A stretch of 64,000 bases of DNA from JAOUEA01 sp963821935 (GCA_963821935.1 CAWGFM010000004.1:248001-312000); one strand, 5' to 3'. Positions 17,769-27,002 are shown, counted from the stretch's first letter. Translations and numbers: made by a program. Notes: a model not told the origin generated them from the letters alone.

Positions 17769-18126
17769 GCACGCGTTCCACCGTCTGCAACAGCGTGATC
17801 GGACTGAACGGCTTAGTGAAGTACTCGTCGGCGCCGAGACCGATGGCCCGCTCGCGACCCTCTTCGCCGTCGGCCGTCACGATGATGACGCGGACACCCG
17901 ACGTGGCAGGATCGGCCTTGATGCTGCTGAGCACCTCGGCGCCGCTGGAACCGGGGATGTTCATGTCCAGGAAGACCAGGTCGGGCAGATCGCGCCGAAC
18001 CCGGGCCAGGGCGCCCGGCCCGTCCGAGGCTTCGTCGATGTCGAAGCCCTCGCCCTCGAGCACCAGCCGCATCGCCTCGCGCATCGTGGGGTGGTCCTCG
18101 ACGATGAGGATCCTGGCTCCCTCCAC
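17743..18126 (-). CDS. Stand-alone response regulator receiver protein (CheY-like)
   Basis: A single receiver domain of 127 residues with no output domain. Acidic pocket residues are in ILIVEDHP, the phospho-acceptor is Asp54 (VFLDMNIPG), the conserved Thr is in IIVTAD and the Lys in FTKPF. It starts 15 bp after ftsY on the same strand and so may be co-transcribed with it. It overlaps convergently the small histidine kinase by 26 bp. With no DNA-binding part it must act through protein contact or as a phosphate relay. Confidence 0.92.
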   Translation of the reverse strand: MEGARILIVEDHPTMREAMRLVLEGEGFDIDEASDGPGALARVRRDLPDLVFLDMNIPGSSGAEVLSSIKADPATSGVRVIIVTADGEEGRERAIGLGADEYFTKPFSPITLLQTVERVLSEPPTAT

Positions 18127-18141
18127 CTGGTGGGTTGCCTC

Positions 18142-19209
18142 CTAGCCCGACAAGAGTCGTTCGGCGAACAGCGTCGATTCGAAGGGCCGCAGGTCGTCGG
18201 CCCCCTCCCCCACACCCACGAACCGTACCGGAACCCCCAGCTCTTCCCGCACGGCCAGCACGATGCCGCCCTTGGCTGAGCCGTCGAGCTTGGTGAGCAC
18301 CACGCCGGTCACATCGACCGCGTCGGTGAACGCTCGCGCCTGCGCGATGCCGTTCTGTCCCGTCTGCGCGTCCAGGACCAGGAGGGTCTCGTCGACCTGG
18401 GCGCCGGCCTTCTCGATGACGCGCTTCACCTTGCCCAGTTCGTCCATCAAGGGGGTCTTGGTGTGAAGCCTGCCCGCCGTGTCCACGATCAGGACATCGG
18501 AGCCACGCGCGGTCGCGGACTTGACCGCGTCGAACGCCACCGCGCCGGGGTCGGCACCGCGGTCCTGACCCACCACGTGCGCGCCGGCCCGCGTGGCCCA
18601 CACCTCGAGCTGCTCCCCCGCCGCGGCGCGGAACGTGTCCGCCGCGGCCAGGCTGACCTGCATGCCCTCGGAAACCAGCCGCTTCGCGAGCTTGCCGATC
18701 GTCGTGGTCTTGCCGGTGCCGTTCACGCCGACCACCAGGATCACCCCGGTGCGGCCCGCCGGCAGTCCCAGCGGCTCGTCCGGACCGAGCACCGCCACGA
18801 TCTCTTTGGCGAGCAGGTCCACGGGGTCGCCACCGTTGGTGAAGTCCGCCCTGATGCGCTGCACCAGGTCCGACGAGGCGGCCGGCCCGACGTCGGCCTT
18901 GATGAGCAGATCTTCCAGGTCGACCCACGTCTGCTCGCCTTCGCCGCGCTTGAAGAGCTCCTTGACCTTGGCGCCCAGGCCCTCCGAGCGGAAGGTGCCG
19001 CCTGAGGCGCCAGGCTCGTGGTGGGCGGGAGCGTGCTTCTGCTTGGCGGGGTGATCGGGCACCGGCGCCCGGACGTGGCCGGGACCGGTCGTGTGCGGCG
19101 TGTGGCGCTCGAGATCGCGCATCTCGTCGTTCCTGCGGGCCCGGAGCATGAAGAACGCAACCACGCAGACGACCGCCAGCACACCGAAGATGAAGACGTA
19201 GAACTCCAT
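18142..19209 (-). CDS. ftsY: Signal recognition particle receptor FtsY
   Basis: Membrane-associated GTPase that docks SRP-ribosome complexes at the translocon. The 355-residue protein begins with a membrane helix (EFYVFIFGVLAVVCVVAFFM), as is usual in actinobacterial FtsY, followed by a charged histidine/proline-rich linker. The NG domain has GVNGTGKTTT, ADTFRAAAGEQL, DTAGRLHTK and TKLDGSAKGG. It follows smc by 14 bp on the same strand, the common smc-ftsY arrangement. Confidence 0.97.
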   Translation of the reverse strand: MEFYVFIFGVLAVVCVVAFFMLRARRNDEMRDLERHTPHTTGPGHVRAPVPDHPAKQKHAPAHHEPGASGGTFRSEGLGAKVKELFKRGEGEQTWVDLEDLLIKADVGPAASSDLVQRIRADFTNGGDPVDLLAKEIVAVLGPDEPLGLPAGRTGVILVVGVNGTGKTTTIGKLAKRLVSEGMQVSLAAADTFRAAAGEQLEVWATRAGAHVVGQDRGADPGAVAFDAVKSATARGSDVLIVDTAGRLHTKTPLMDELGKVKRVIEKAGAQVDETLLVLDAQTGQNGIAQARAFTDAVDVTGVVLTKLDGSAKGGIVLAVREELGVPVRFVGVGEGADDLRPFESTLFAERLLSG

Positions 19210-19223
19210 GGGTTGCTCGAAGG

Positions 19224-22200
19224 CTAGCCGACCGGCTCGGTCTCCGGCACATCGATCGTGTCGGGAACGGGCTGCTCGCCTTCGAGGCGGGCGTCGCTCT
19301 CGATCGGCGTGGTCTGTTCCAGCGTCTGGGCCACGACCTTGGTCGTGCCGTCCTTGTTGAGCGAGATGCCGTACATCATGCCCGCGATCTCCATGGTGCG
19401 CTTCTGGTGGGTCACGACGAGCACCTGGGACTCACGCGCGAAGCCTTCGGTCAATCGCAGGAACCGGTGCAGGTTGACATCGTCGAGCGCGGGTTCGACC
19501 TCGTCCATGAGGTAGAACGGCGAAGGCCGCGCGGTGAAGATGGCGAACAGGAACGCCAGGGCCGTGAGGGAGCGTTCCCCGCCCGAGAGCAGGCTGATGC
19601 GCTTGACGCGCTTGCGACCCGGGCTGGCTTCGATCTCGATGCCGCTGGTGAGCGGCTCGGCGGGATCGGTCAGGACGAGGCGTCCCTCTCCCCCTGGGAA
19701 CAGCTCCTTGATGAGCCGCTCGAACTGTAGCGCCACGTCGCGGTAGGCGGTGGTGAACGTGTCGGTGATCTCCTGGTCGACCCGCGCGATCACCTCGAGC
19801 AGGTCGCGTCGGGCCTTCTTCACGTCGTCCAGCTCCCGTTGCATGAAATCGTGCCGCTCCTGCAGTGATTCCAGCTCGCCGGTCGCGAGGAGGTTCACGC
19901 GGCCCAGCAGCGCCAGACGCCGCTGGACCAGCTCCGAACGCTTCTCGAGCGTCTCGACGGTGTCCTCATCGTTGAGGGTGGAGAGGACGGCGGCCGGGTC
20001 GGCCTGATGACCTTCGCTGATGAGACGTTCCGCCTCCCGGATCCGTCGCTCGATCTCGCCGCGGAGCCGATCCTGTTCCTCGTAGGTCTCGCGGAGACGA
20101 TCCAGCTCGGTGGACGCGTCGCGCCAGGACTTGTTGACCGCGGCTTCTGACTCGGCGGCGGCGCGCTCGGCCTGCGCGGCGGCGTCGCGGGCGGAGATGG
20201 TGTGCTCGGTCGCGGCCTCAGCCGCGCTGACCGCGCGTTCCGCGTCGGCCCGGGCGGCCTCGGCGTCCTCGAGGTCGGCTCGGAGCTGCGCGGGATCGTG
20301 CGCGGTGAGCTCGTCGCGCTCGGCCCGCAGCTGGGCGAGCCGCGTGTCGTGCGTGGCGCGATCGCGCCGCAGGGTCTCCACCGCGACGCGAGCGGTCATC
20401 GGTGGTTGGGCAACAGGGGGCAGCTCGGGCATGGCCTCGGCGGTGGACGGTCCCAGCGCGGTGAGCCGCTCCCTGGCCACGGCCACGGACTCGTCCAGCG
20501 CCGTGAGCCGCTGCAGCAGCAGTTCCTCTTCCTTGCGCATGCCGGTGAGATCGCGCTCGAGCACCGTCGCGCGTTCGGCGGCGGCCGTGATCTCGACATC
20601 GGCGCCCTCGATCTGTTCCGCCAGGAACTCGACCTCACCGGCGATCTCGGCGAGCCGCTCCTTCCGTGGCTTGAGGTTGTTCATGGTGGCCGCCAGGTCA
20701 TGGGCCACCACCTGGAGCTCCGCGCGGATCTCGCGGGCTCGAACATCGGCCTGCATCGCGGTGTGGATCACCGCAGGACCCACCAACACCCCGTCTCGCG
20801 TCACGAACGAGGCGCCGGGGTGCGCCATCTGCTTGTGGGCCGCCTCCTCGATCGAGTCGGCCAGATACACGTCGCGGAGCACCGTCGACGCGATACCCCG
20901 GGCGGCGGGCTGAGCATCGACCGCACTCAACAGCTTGCGCTCACCGGTGAGCCCGATCGGCACCGGTCCACCGGAGGCGATCGCCAGGACCGCCCCGTCA
21001 CCCTCGGGAGCATCGGCGAGCGCGTGATCGCCGTCGTCGTAGACCACGGCGTCGGCGAGCTGGCCGAGGGCCGCGACCAGCGCGCGCTCCAGGCCGGCCT
21101 CCACGGTGACCAGGTCCTTGAGCAGGCCGATCGCCCGGCGCTTGTGCGCCTTCAGGAACCGTGAGCCGGCCGTCTCCTCGATGTCTTGGCGGCGGGCCTC
21201 CAACAGGTCCCGACGGCTCTCGTGGCGCCGGCGGATGTCGTCGAGCTCCTCGATGCGCTCCGCCAGCCGGCGGCGTTCGGCCTCCAGCTGCGAGCGCTTC
21301 TCGTTCATGGGCGCCGACGCATCGTCGAACGTTTCGATCTCGCCCTCCAGGCCGGATCGTTCCTCGTCGGCCTCGGTGATCCGTGCGCCGACCGCTTGGA
21401 GCGATGCGGCGAGTCGATCACGCTCGCGCTGACTGGCCACGACCGAACGCTCGAGCGCTTCGACCTCGGCCCGGCGCCCTGCGGCGTCCTCTCCCAGACG
21501 TCGACGGGTTTCGTCGATCCGGCGGCGCTCTTCCTCGGCCTGCCGGAACGCGTCCTCGGCGTCGGTGAGCTCGGACTCGCGCAGCTCGAGCTCGGCGATC
21601 GTGGCGGTCAGCTGGGCCTCGAGCCGGGCGATGTCGGCCCGAGTGGTGTCCAGGCGAGCGGCGCGAGCAGCGTGCGACGCCAGCTCCGTGCGCGCGGTGC
21701 CCTCACGTTCCACGGCTGCACGGAATCCCTGCTCGGCCCGGCTGCGATCGAACGAGCTCTGGCGGAAGGCGTGCTCGGCGTCGGCGAGGGCGCGCGACGC
21801 CGTGGCCCTGGTGTCGGCGGCCGCCAAGACATCGCCGTCCAGGGAATCGAGGCGTTGGCGAGCGCGGGTTCGCTCGTCCAGGCCCTCGTCCCACCCGCCC
21901 TGCCGGCGCTCCTTCTCTCGCAGGAGCGCGCGGAGGCGGGCCGCGGCCAGTTTGCCCGACAAGGCGTCCGCCTCGGTGGTGAGCGTCTCGTGCTTGTGCG
22001 CCATCTCCGCCTGTTGCTGCAGCGGCTTGAGCTGTCGTCGCATCTCGACCAGCACGTCGGCGAGGCGGAGCAGATCCTGGTCCAGGTTGACCAGCTTGCG
22101 CTCGGCACGCTCCTTGCGCTTGCGGTGCTTGGCGATGCCGGCGGCTTCCTCGATGTAGGAGCGGCGCTCCTCGGGCTTGGCGAGCAGGACCTCTTCGAGC

Positions 22201-22634
22201 TGGCCCTGGCCCACGACCGTATGCAACCCACGTCCGATGCCCGTCTCACTGAGCAGCTCCTGCACGTCGAGCAGGCGAACGACCTGCGTGTTGATTCGGT
22301 ACTCGGATTCGCCGCTGCGGAAGATCGTGCGCGAGACCTCGATCTCGCTCATGGGGACAGGGATCTTGCCCTCGCCGTTGTCGATGACCAACTTGACCTC
22401 GGCCATGCCCAGCGCCGGACGGCTGGGGGTGCCGGCGAAGATGACGTCTGCCATATTGCCGCCGCGCATCGCCCTGGCGCCCTGTTCGCCCAGGACCCAG
22501 CTGATGGCATCGACCAGGTTGGATTTTCCCGACCCGTTGGGGCCCACGATGACGGAGACGCCCGGGATGAACTCCAGGACCGTCTTGTCCGCGAAGCTCT
22601 TGAACCCGCGGATCGTGATGGAACGCAGGAACAC
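19224..22634 (-). CDS. smc: Chromosome segregation protein SMC
   Basis: Dimeric ATPase that compacts and segregates the chromosome with ScpA/ScpB. The 1136-residue protein has the Walker A GPNGSGKSNL near residue 33, a long coiled coil, a flexible hinge at about residues 500-640 (GAVLAIASGG, TRDGVLVGP), a second coiled coil, the ABC signature LLSGGERSLTA, and Walker B YLMDEVEPALDD. The usual form of Walker B is DEVDAALD; the change to EP does not touch the catalytic glutamate. It is located between acyP and ftsY on the minus strand. Confidence 0.98.
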   Translation of the reverse strand: MFLRSITIRGFKSFADKTVLEFIPGVSVIVGPNGSGKSNLVDAISWVLGEQGARAMRGGNMADVIFAGTPSRPALGMAEVKLVIDNGEGKIPVPMSEIEVSRTIFRSGESEYRINTQVVRLLDVQELLSETGIGRGLHTVVGQGQLEEVLLAKPEERRSYIEEAAGIAKHRKRKERAERKLVNLDQDLLRLADVLVEMRRQLKPLQQQAEMAHKHETLTTEADALSGKLAAARLRALLREKERRQGGWDEGLDERTRARQRLDSLDGDVLAAADTRATASRALADAEHAFRQSSFDRSRAEQGFRAAVEREGTARTELASHAARAARLDTTRADIARLEAQLTATIAELELRESELTDAEDAFRQAEEERRRIDETRRRLGEDAAGRRAEVEALERSVVASQRERDRLAASLQAVGARITEADEERSGLEGEIETFDDASAPMNEKRSQLEAERRRLAERIEELDDIRRRHESRRDLLEARRQDIEETAGSRFLKAHKRRAIGLLKDLVTVEAGLERALVAALGQLADAVVYDDGDHALADAPEGDGAVLAIASGGPVPIGLTGERKLLSAVDAQPAARGIASTVLRDVYLADSIEEAAHKQMAHPGASFVTRDGVLVGPAVIHTAMQADVRAREIRAELQVVAHDLAATMNNLKPRKERLAEIAGEVEFLAEQIEGADVEITAAAERATVLERDLTGMRKEEELLLQRLTALDESVAVARERLTALGPSTAEAMPELPPVAQPPMTARVAVETLRRDRATHDTRLAQLRAERDELTAHDPAQLRADLEDAEAARADAERAVSAAEAATEHTISARDAAAQAERAAAESEAAVNKSWRDASTELDRLRETYEEQDRLRGEIERRIREAERLISEGHQADPAAVLSTLNDEDTVETLEKRSELVQRRLALLGRVNLLATGELESLQERHDFMQRELDDVKKARRDLLEVIARVDQEITDTFTTAYRDVALQFERLIKELFPGGEGRLVLTDPAEPLTSGIEIEASPGRKRVKRISLLSGGERSLTALAFLFAIFTARPSPFYLMDEVEPALDDVNLHRFLRLTEGFARESQVLVVTHQKRTMEIAGMMYGISLNKDGTTKVVAQTLEQTTPIESDARLEGEQPVPDTIDVPETEPVG

Positions 22635-22684
22635 GGCCGGATGCTAACAGGGATGTGATTCGCGACTGGGAGCGTCGGTGGGGC

Positions 22685-22963
22685 TCAGCGGGTCACTCGG
22701 AATCCGAGCTCACCGGTGGGTGGTTCATCGCGGACCTGGACGGTCTCGACGTGGGCGCGGGGTGGGCCTTCGGCGCACCAGGCGAGCATCTGCTCGACGG
22801 CGCCGGGTTCTCCCTCGAACTCGGCCTCGACGCGACCGTCAAGGGCGTTGCGCACCCATCCGGCAAGGCCGAGTGCCCTCGCCCGCTCGACGCAGGTGGC
22901 ACGGAAGAACACGCCCTGAACCTGTCCCTCGATCGAGAGGTGCACGCGGCGCATGGCTCCCAT
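22685..22963 (-). CDS. acyP: Acylphosphatase
   Basis: Small enzyme of 92 residues that hydrolyses acyl phosphates. The family signature is complete: GQVQGVFFRATC holds the catalytic arginine and GWVRNALDGRVEAEF the catalytic asparagine. A second ATG three codons in (MRRVHLSI) is an equally good start. The gene lies between mutM and smc, a common place in Actinobacteria, and is probably co-transcribed with them. Confidence 0.94.
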   Translation of the reverse strand: MGAMRRVHLSIEGQVQGVFFRATCVERARALGLAGWVRNALDGRVEAEFEGEPGAVEQMLAWCAEGPPRAHVETVQVRDEPPTGELGFRVTR

Positions 22964-23015
22964 GGTCCCATCGGCCTCGCGAAGACGAAGGTCGATGCTT
23001 CGCTCGCGCCGGGGG

Positions 23016-23858
23016 CTAACTCTGGCACTGCGGGCAGAAGAACGATGACCGCTGACTGATCTTCACGCTCTGGATGGGCGTGCGGCAGCGGCGGCATGGC
23101 AAGCCGAGCCGGCCGTAGACCTTCAGCTCATTGCCGTACTCCCCCGGCTGGCCGAACAGGTCGACATAGGCCTCGTCCTCCAGGGTGGTGCCGCGGAGCT
23201 TGATCGCCTCCTGCAGCACCTCTTGGATCGCTCGATAGAGGCGGCGCACCTCCTGGGACGACAGCGTGTTCGACATGCGGTCGTACCGCAGCCCCGCGTG
23301 GAACAGCACCTCGTCGGAGTAGATGTTGCCCAGCCCGCTGATGAACTTCTGGTCCATCATGAGTGGCTTCATCTTCGACGCGCGGTCTGCAAGCAGGTAC
23401 TGGAACGTGGGCCATGTGAACACCTGGTCCAGCGGGTCGATCGCCAGGTGCTGCAGCTCCTTGACCTTGCCGAGGTCGTCGGCGGCACCCACGAACAGCT
23501 CGCCGAACGTACGTGGGTCGATGAATCGAAGGTCGCCCCCTTGCTGGAACGTCAGCACCACGTGGGTGTGCGGCGGCATCGCCACCCGCCCGGTCCCCCG
23601 CTGGAACTGCCCGCTCATGCCGAAGTGGGCGACCAGCACCTCCCCCGAGTCCAGCGTGAGCAACAGGTACTTGCCGCGCCGCTCGATCTTGGTGATCTTG
23701 TGCCCCACCAACCTGGACGTGAAGTCCCGACGGGTCTTGTGCCGACGGATCACCCGCATGGCGTTCTTCGAGCTCTTGACCTCGGCGTCCTTGATGCGAC
23801 GCCCGACCACGTCCTTCTCCAGGTCACGTCGCATCACTTCGACCTCAGGAAGCTCCAC
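23016..23858 (-). CDS. mutM: Formamidopyrimidine-DNA glycosylase family protein lacking N-terminal Pro2
   Basis: Base-excision repair glycosylase of the Fpg/Nei family, 280 residues. The C-terminal zinc finger is complete (PCRRC ... FCPQC), as are the helix-two-turn-helix segment SGLGNIYSDEVLF and the DPRTFGEL block. The N-terminus reads M-E-L-P-E-V-E instead of M-P-E-L-P-E-V-E, so the catalytic proline at position 2 and one register are missing. The start is fixed: an in-frame TGA (the end of rnc) lies two codons before the GTG at 23858. Activity may differ from classical MutM. It is co-directional with rnc (3 bp gap) and acyP. Confidence 0.92.
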   Translation of the reverse strand: MELPEVEVMRRDLEKDVVGRRIKDAEVKSSKNAMRVIRRHKTRRDFTSRLVGHKITKIERRGKYLLLTLDSGEVLVAHFGMSGQFQRGTGRVAMPPHTHVVLTFQQGGDLRFIDPRTFGELFVGAADDLGKVKELQHLAIDPLDQVFTWPTFQYLLADRASKMKPLMMDQKFISGLGNIYSDEVLFHAGLRYDRMSNTLSSQEVRRLYRAIQEVLQEAIKLRGTTLEDEAYVDLFGQPGEYGNELKVYGRLGLPCRRCRTPIQSVKISQRSSFFCPQCQS

Positions 23859-23861
23859 CGC

Positions 23862-24572
23862 TCACCCCTGTCCGCCCCCCGAGATGCGCGTGAACGCCTC
23901 TCGGGCCGCCCGCTGTTCCGCTTCCTTCTTCGATCCGCCGACCCCCGTGCCCATGGGCTCACCGGCCAGCAACACCGTGGCCGTGAACTCCTTCTGGTGA
24001 TCGGGACCGCGCTCGACCAATCGGTACTCGGGCATCGCGTGCAACATCTGGGAGGCCAGCTCCTGCAGGATCGTCTTGTAGTCGCGGTCGCCCTCTCCGC
24101 GTACGTAGGCCTCCATGCGAGGTCGGAACAGGCGCTCGATGAGCTCGCGAGCTACGTCCAGCCCGCGATCCAGGTACACCGCGCCGAAGGCAGCCTCCAG
24201 CGCGTCGGCCAGGATGCTGGACTTGTTCCGACCTCCGCTCTGTTCCTCGCCCTTGCCCAACAGCACCGCGCTGCCCAGGTCCAGCGATCGGGCGACGTCG
24301 GCCAGCGCGCTCATGTTCACGATGGCGGCCCGCAGCTTGGCCAATGAGCCCTCGGGCATCTCCGGGTACGTGCGGTATGCCAGGTCGGTGACGACCACGC
24401 CCAGCACCGAGTCCCCCAGGAACTCCAGCCGCTCGTTCGTGACCGTGAGCCCTCGCTCGAACGCGTAGGAACGATGCGTCACCGCCATCTCACGAAGACG
24501 GGCGTCGTGGAACACCACGCCGAGCGCCCGATCCAGGGCTTCCGGCGACGCCTCGACGTGGGCGCCGGTCAC
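23862..24572 (-). CDS. rnc: Ribonuclease III
   Basis: Double-strand-specific endoribonuclease that processes rRNA precursors and structured mRNAs. It has 236 residues with the catalytic signature ERLEFLGDSVLG, the second site DALEAAFGAVYLD and a C-terminal dsRNA-binding domain (ending KKEAEQRAAREAF). The GTG at 24572, 5 bp after the rpmF stop, is the best start; upstream codons are rpmF shadow. The order rpmF-rnc-mutM is classical. Confidence 0.96.
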   Translation of the reverse strand: MTGAHVEASPEALDRALGVVFHDARLREMAVTHRSYAFERGLTVTNERLEFLGDSVLGVVVTDLAYRTYPEMPEGSLAKLRAAIVNMSALADVARSLDLGSAVLLGKGEEQSGGRNKSSILADALEAAFGAVYLDRGLDVARELIERLFRPRMEAYVRGEGDRDYKTILQELASQMLHAMPEYRLVERGPDHQKEFTATVLLAGEPMGTGVGGSKKEAEQRAAREAFTRISGGGQG

Positions 24573-24577
24573 AGCGC

Positions 24578-24754
24578 CTACTCGACCTCGACCGCCTGCC
24601 GGCCTGCGTAGTGTCCGCAGTTTCCACACACCCGGTGCGACAGCTTGGGCTGCTTGCACTGCGGGCACTCGGCGTAGGAGGGCACGCTCGCCTTCCAGTT
24701 GGCAGCGCGCTTGTCACTGCGGGACTTGCTCTGCTTCTTCTTCGGAACCGCCAT
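24578..24754 (-). CDS. rpmF: 50S ribosomal protein L32
   Basis: A 58-residue ribosomal protein beginning AVPKKKQSKSRSDKR, with a zinc-ribbon pair CPQC and CGNC in the second half. The ATG at 24754 has a GGAAGA site upstream. It is followed by rnc and preceded by the DUF177 gene, the standard DUF177-rpmF-rnc order. The four cysteines mark the zinc-binding (C+) form of L32. Confidence 0.96.
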   Translation of the reverse strand: MAVPKKKQSKSRSDKRAANWKASVPSYAECPQCKQPKLSHRVCGNCGHYAGRQAVEVE

Positions 24755-24799
24755 CGGTCTTCCTTCCGTACGTCGTGGTCCGCTGCGTGGTGGTGGGTT

Positions 24800-25318
24800 T
24801 CAGTTCTGCTCCATCTGTTGGAGCAACGTATCGAGCTCGGCCCAGCGGGGGTCGGTGCTGGGGTGATCGCCCGGGCATTCCCCCAGGTTGCGGTCACCGC
24901 CGCATACGGGGCACAGGCCCTGGCAATCGGGTCGGCAGAGCGGCGAGAACGGCAGCTCCACGCCGATCGCGTCGCGCACCATCTGCTCGGGATCGATCAC
25001 CCCTTCGGGATCGAGGGGGTAGTCGTCGGTGTCGTCCTCGGGCGCGGGCACGAACATCTCGTGCAGCTGCACCGAGACCGGTTGCTGGAAGTCCTTCAAG
25101 CAGCGTGCGCATCGCAGCGACATGGTGCCACTGAGCACGCCCGACACGAGGAGGCCTTCGACGAGCGATTCGACCAGCAGGTCGCCCACGATCGGGTCGG
25201 TGTCCCGAACGCCGGCGAGCTCGGTGCCCAGGTCGTCCAGCGTTCCCGTCAGACGCACCGTTCGCGAGGTGCCGGCTTGGCCCATGAGATCGCGGACGTC
25301 CACGCGCTCGATGGTCAT
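24800..25318 (-). CDS. DUF177 (YceD-like) protein
   Basis: A 172-residue protein of the DUF177/YceD family, linked to 23S rRNA metabolism in plants and bacteria by earlier work on the family. Features are the CARCLKDF segment in the middle and a cysteine-rich end (CRPDCQGLCPVCGGDRN) that is a probable metal site. The ATG overlaps the preceding stop (ATGA), and the gene precedes rpmF by 45 bp, the usual position for this family. Confidence 0.9.
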   Translation of the reverse strand: MTIERVDVRDLMGQAGTSRTVRLTGTLDDLGTELAGVRDTDPIVGDLLVESLVEGLLVSGVLSGTMSLRCARCLKDFQQPVSVQLHEMFVPAPEDDTDDYPLDPEGVIDPEQMVRDAIGVELPFSPLCRPDCQGLCPVCGGDRNLGECPGDHPSTDPRWAELDTLLQQMEQN

Positions 25319-25902
25319 GATTGCTCCTCATCGAACAACGGCGTCGAGGCGCGGCGTTCGTGGGCGCCGCGGAGCTCGGTCTGGTCGGGGTCTCCGAACT
25401 CCTGCTCGGCGGCGGTGCCGGGGGTGCGCAGCTTGTCGCGGCCGACCTCGACCTGATCGAGGGTCTTGGCCAACCCGCGACCGGCGCTCTGTGCTTCCTC
25501 CAGGATGCGTCGCAAGGCGATCTCGAACTGCGCCAGCTTGGCGTCCACGTACTCCTCGGCCTCTCGCCGCATGGCGCGCCCCTGCTCATCGGCCTCGGTG
25601 GAGATGCGCTCCGCCTCTTCGTTGGCTCGTTGCACGATGGCTTCCTGGCGGGCCATCTTGAGCTGCTGGTCGTGCGCGGCGGCGACGATCAGGTCGCCGT
25701 CGGCCTTGGCCTTGGCCAGGAGCTCCTCGCGATCCTTCACGATCCAGCGTGCCTGCTTGATCTCGTCGGGCAGCGCCTCCTGCATGGATGCGAGCAGCTC
25801 GAGCACCTCGTCGCGGTTGACGAGCACCGAGGAGGACAACGGCATGGCCTTGGCCTCTCGGACCAGTTCGTCCAGCTCGTTCAGACGGGCGGTGATATCC
25901 AC
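25315..25902 (-). CDS. DivIVA/ATP-synthase-b-like coiled-coil protein
   Basis: A 195-residue, highly charged protein that is mostly alpha-helical coiled coil (long Ala/Glu/Arg-rich stretch from about residue 40 to 150). Similar genes between coaD and DUF177 in Actinobacteria are usually annotated as DivIVA-like or as hypothetical. No catalytic motif is visible. The GTG at 25902 sits one base after the coaD stop, and its end overlaps the DUF177 start by ATGA, so the three genes are coupled. A cytoskeletal or scaffold role is a guess. Confidence 0.75.
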   Translation of the reverse strand: MDITARLNELDELVREAKAMPLSSSVLVNRDEVLELLASMQEALPDEIKQARWIVKDREELLAKAKADGDLIVAAAHDQQLKMARQEAIVQRANEEAERISTEADEQGRAMRREAEEYVDAKLAQFEIALRRILEEAQSAGRGLAKTLDQVEVGRDKLRTPGTAAEQEFGDPDQTELRGAHERRASTPLFDEEQS

Positions 25903-25903
25903 G

Positions 25904-26389
25904 TCAGCGCTCCTCCAGCCGGTCCATGAGCCGCTTCTTGACCTGGTCGGGCACGAGGCCCGCCACATCGCCCCCGAAACGGGCGACCTCCTTGACCAGC
26001 GAGGAGGACAGGAAGGACCACTTGGGATTGGTGGGCATGAACAGCGTCTCGACCTGGCCGAGCCGATGATTCATCTGGGCCATCTGGATCTCGGTTTCGT
26101 AGTCGGAGATGGCGCGGAGCCCCTTCACGATGGTGGCGCCCGGCCCCTGGTCGCGGGCGAAATCGACCAACAGACCACCGAATGCCGCCACCCGGACCCC
26201 GCGCAGGGGCGAGCACGCTTCCTGGAGCATGGAGAGGCGCTCGTCCAGGGTGAACAACGGCTGTTTGGCCGGGTTCTCGAGCACGGCGACGATGACCTCG
26301 TCGAAGGTCTGGTTGGCGCGCTCGATGATGTCGAGGTGGCCGTTGGTAACGGGGTCGAAAGTCCCCGGACACAAGGCGGTCAAGCCCAC
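25904..26389 (-). CDS. coaD: Phosphopantetheine adenylyltransferase
   Basis: Fourth step of coenzyme A synthesis: 4'-phosphopantetheine + ATP gives dephospho-CoA. The 161-residue protein shows the nucleotidyltransferase start CPGTFDPVTNGHLDII, then GLRAISDYETEIQMA and SSSLVKEVA. It lies 25 bp after rsmD, a pairing seen across bacteria. Confidence 0.97.
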   Translation of the reverse strand: MGLTALCPGTFDPVTNGHLDIIERANQTFDEVIVAVLENPAKQPLFTLDERLSMLQEACSPLRGVRVAAFGGLLVDFARDQGPGATIVKGLRAISDYETEIQMAQMNHRLGQVETLFMPTNPKWSFLSSSLVKEVARFGGDVAGLVPDQVKKRLMDRLEER

Positions 26390-26414
26390 GTACGTCTCCT
26401 GCGTGTCTGGCCGT

Positions 26415-27002
26415 CTACGGCGGGTTCTCCACCCGGTCCGACGGCCCTTCGACGGGCCGGATCAGGTGCACGAGGCTGTCGCCGTAGCGGAGTTGCCTCG
26501 CGACGGCCCAGTGTACCGGAATGACAGGCATGGAACTCCGATCTCCCCTGGTGAGGACCATGGTCGCGCCCGCGCCGGCCCAGCCGTCGGCGAGCGCTTC
26601 CAGGGCCTCAGCGAGCTCCGGCGGACCCAGATCGTACGGCGGATCGCAGAACACCAGATCGAACGGGGCACCGGACCTGGCGTGCAAGTTCAGGTATGCG
26701 AGGGCGGCAGAGACCTGGACGGACGCCCGGTCGTCGAGATGCGTCAACACCAGGTTGCGATGGATCGCGGCGGCGGCCTTGGCGGACCGGTCCACGAACG
26801 TGGCTCGCTCCGCTCCGCGGGACAGCGCCTCGATGCCCATGGCCCCGGTCCCGGCGTACAGATCGAGGACGGCGGCCCCGTCCAGACGCTCGGGGCCGAG
26901 GCTGGAGAACAGGCCTTCGCGCGCCCGGTCGCTCAACGGGCGCACGCCATCGGGTACGGGGCCCAGGCGCACGCCTTTCGCGGACCCGGCCACGATGCGC
27001 AA
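26415..27002 (-). CDS. rsmD: 16S rRNA (guanine966-N2)-methyltransferase
   Basis: SAM-dependent methyltransferase that modifies G966 of 16S rRNA. It has 195 residues with the family start MRIVAGSAKG, the helical RPLSDRAREGLFSSL, SAM motif I LDLYAGTGAMGIEALSRG and the catalytic FCDPPYD. It lies between recG (21 bp) and coaD on the same strand, the standard recG-rsmD-coaD order. Confidence 0.95.
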   Translation of the reverse strand: MRIVAGSAKGVRLGPVPDGVRPLSDRAREGLFSSLGPERLDGAAVLDLYAGTGAMGIEALSRGAERATFVDRSAKAAAAIHRNLVLTHLDDRASVQVSAALAYLNLHARSGAPFDLVFCDPPYDLGPPELAEALEALADGWAGAGATMVLTRGDRSSMPVIPVHWAVARQLRYGDSLVHLIRPVEGPSDRVENPP

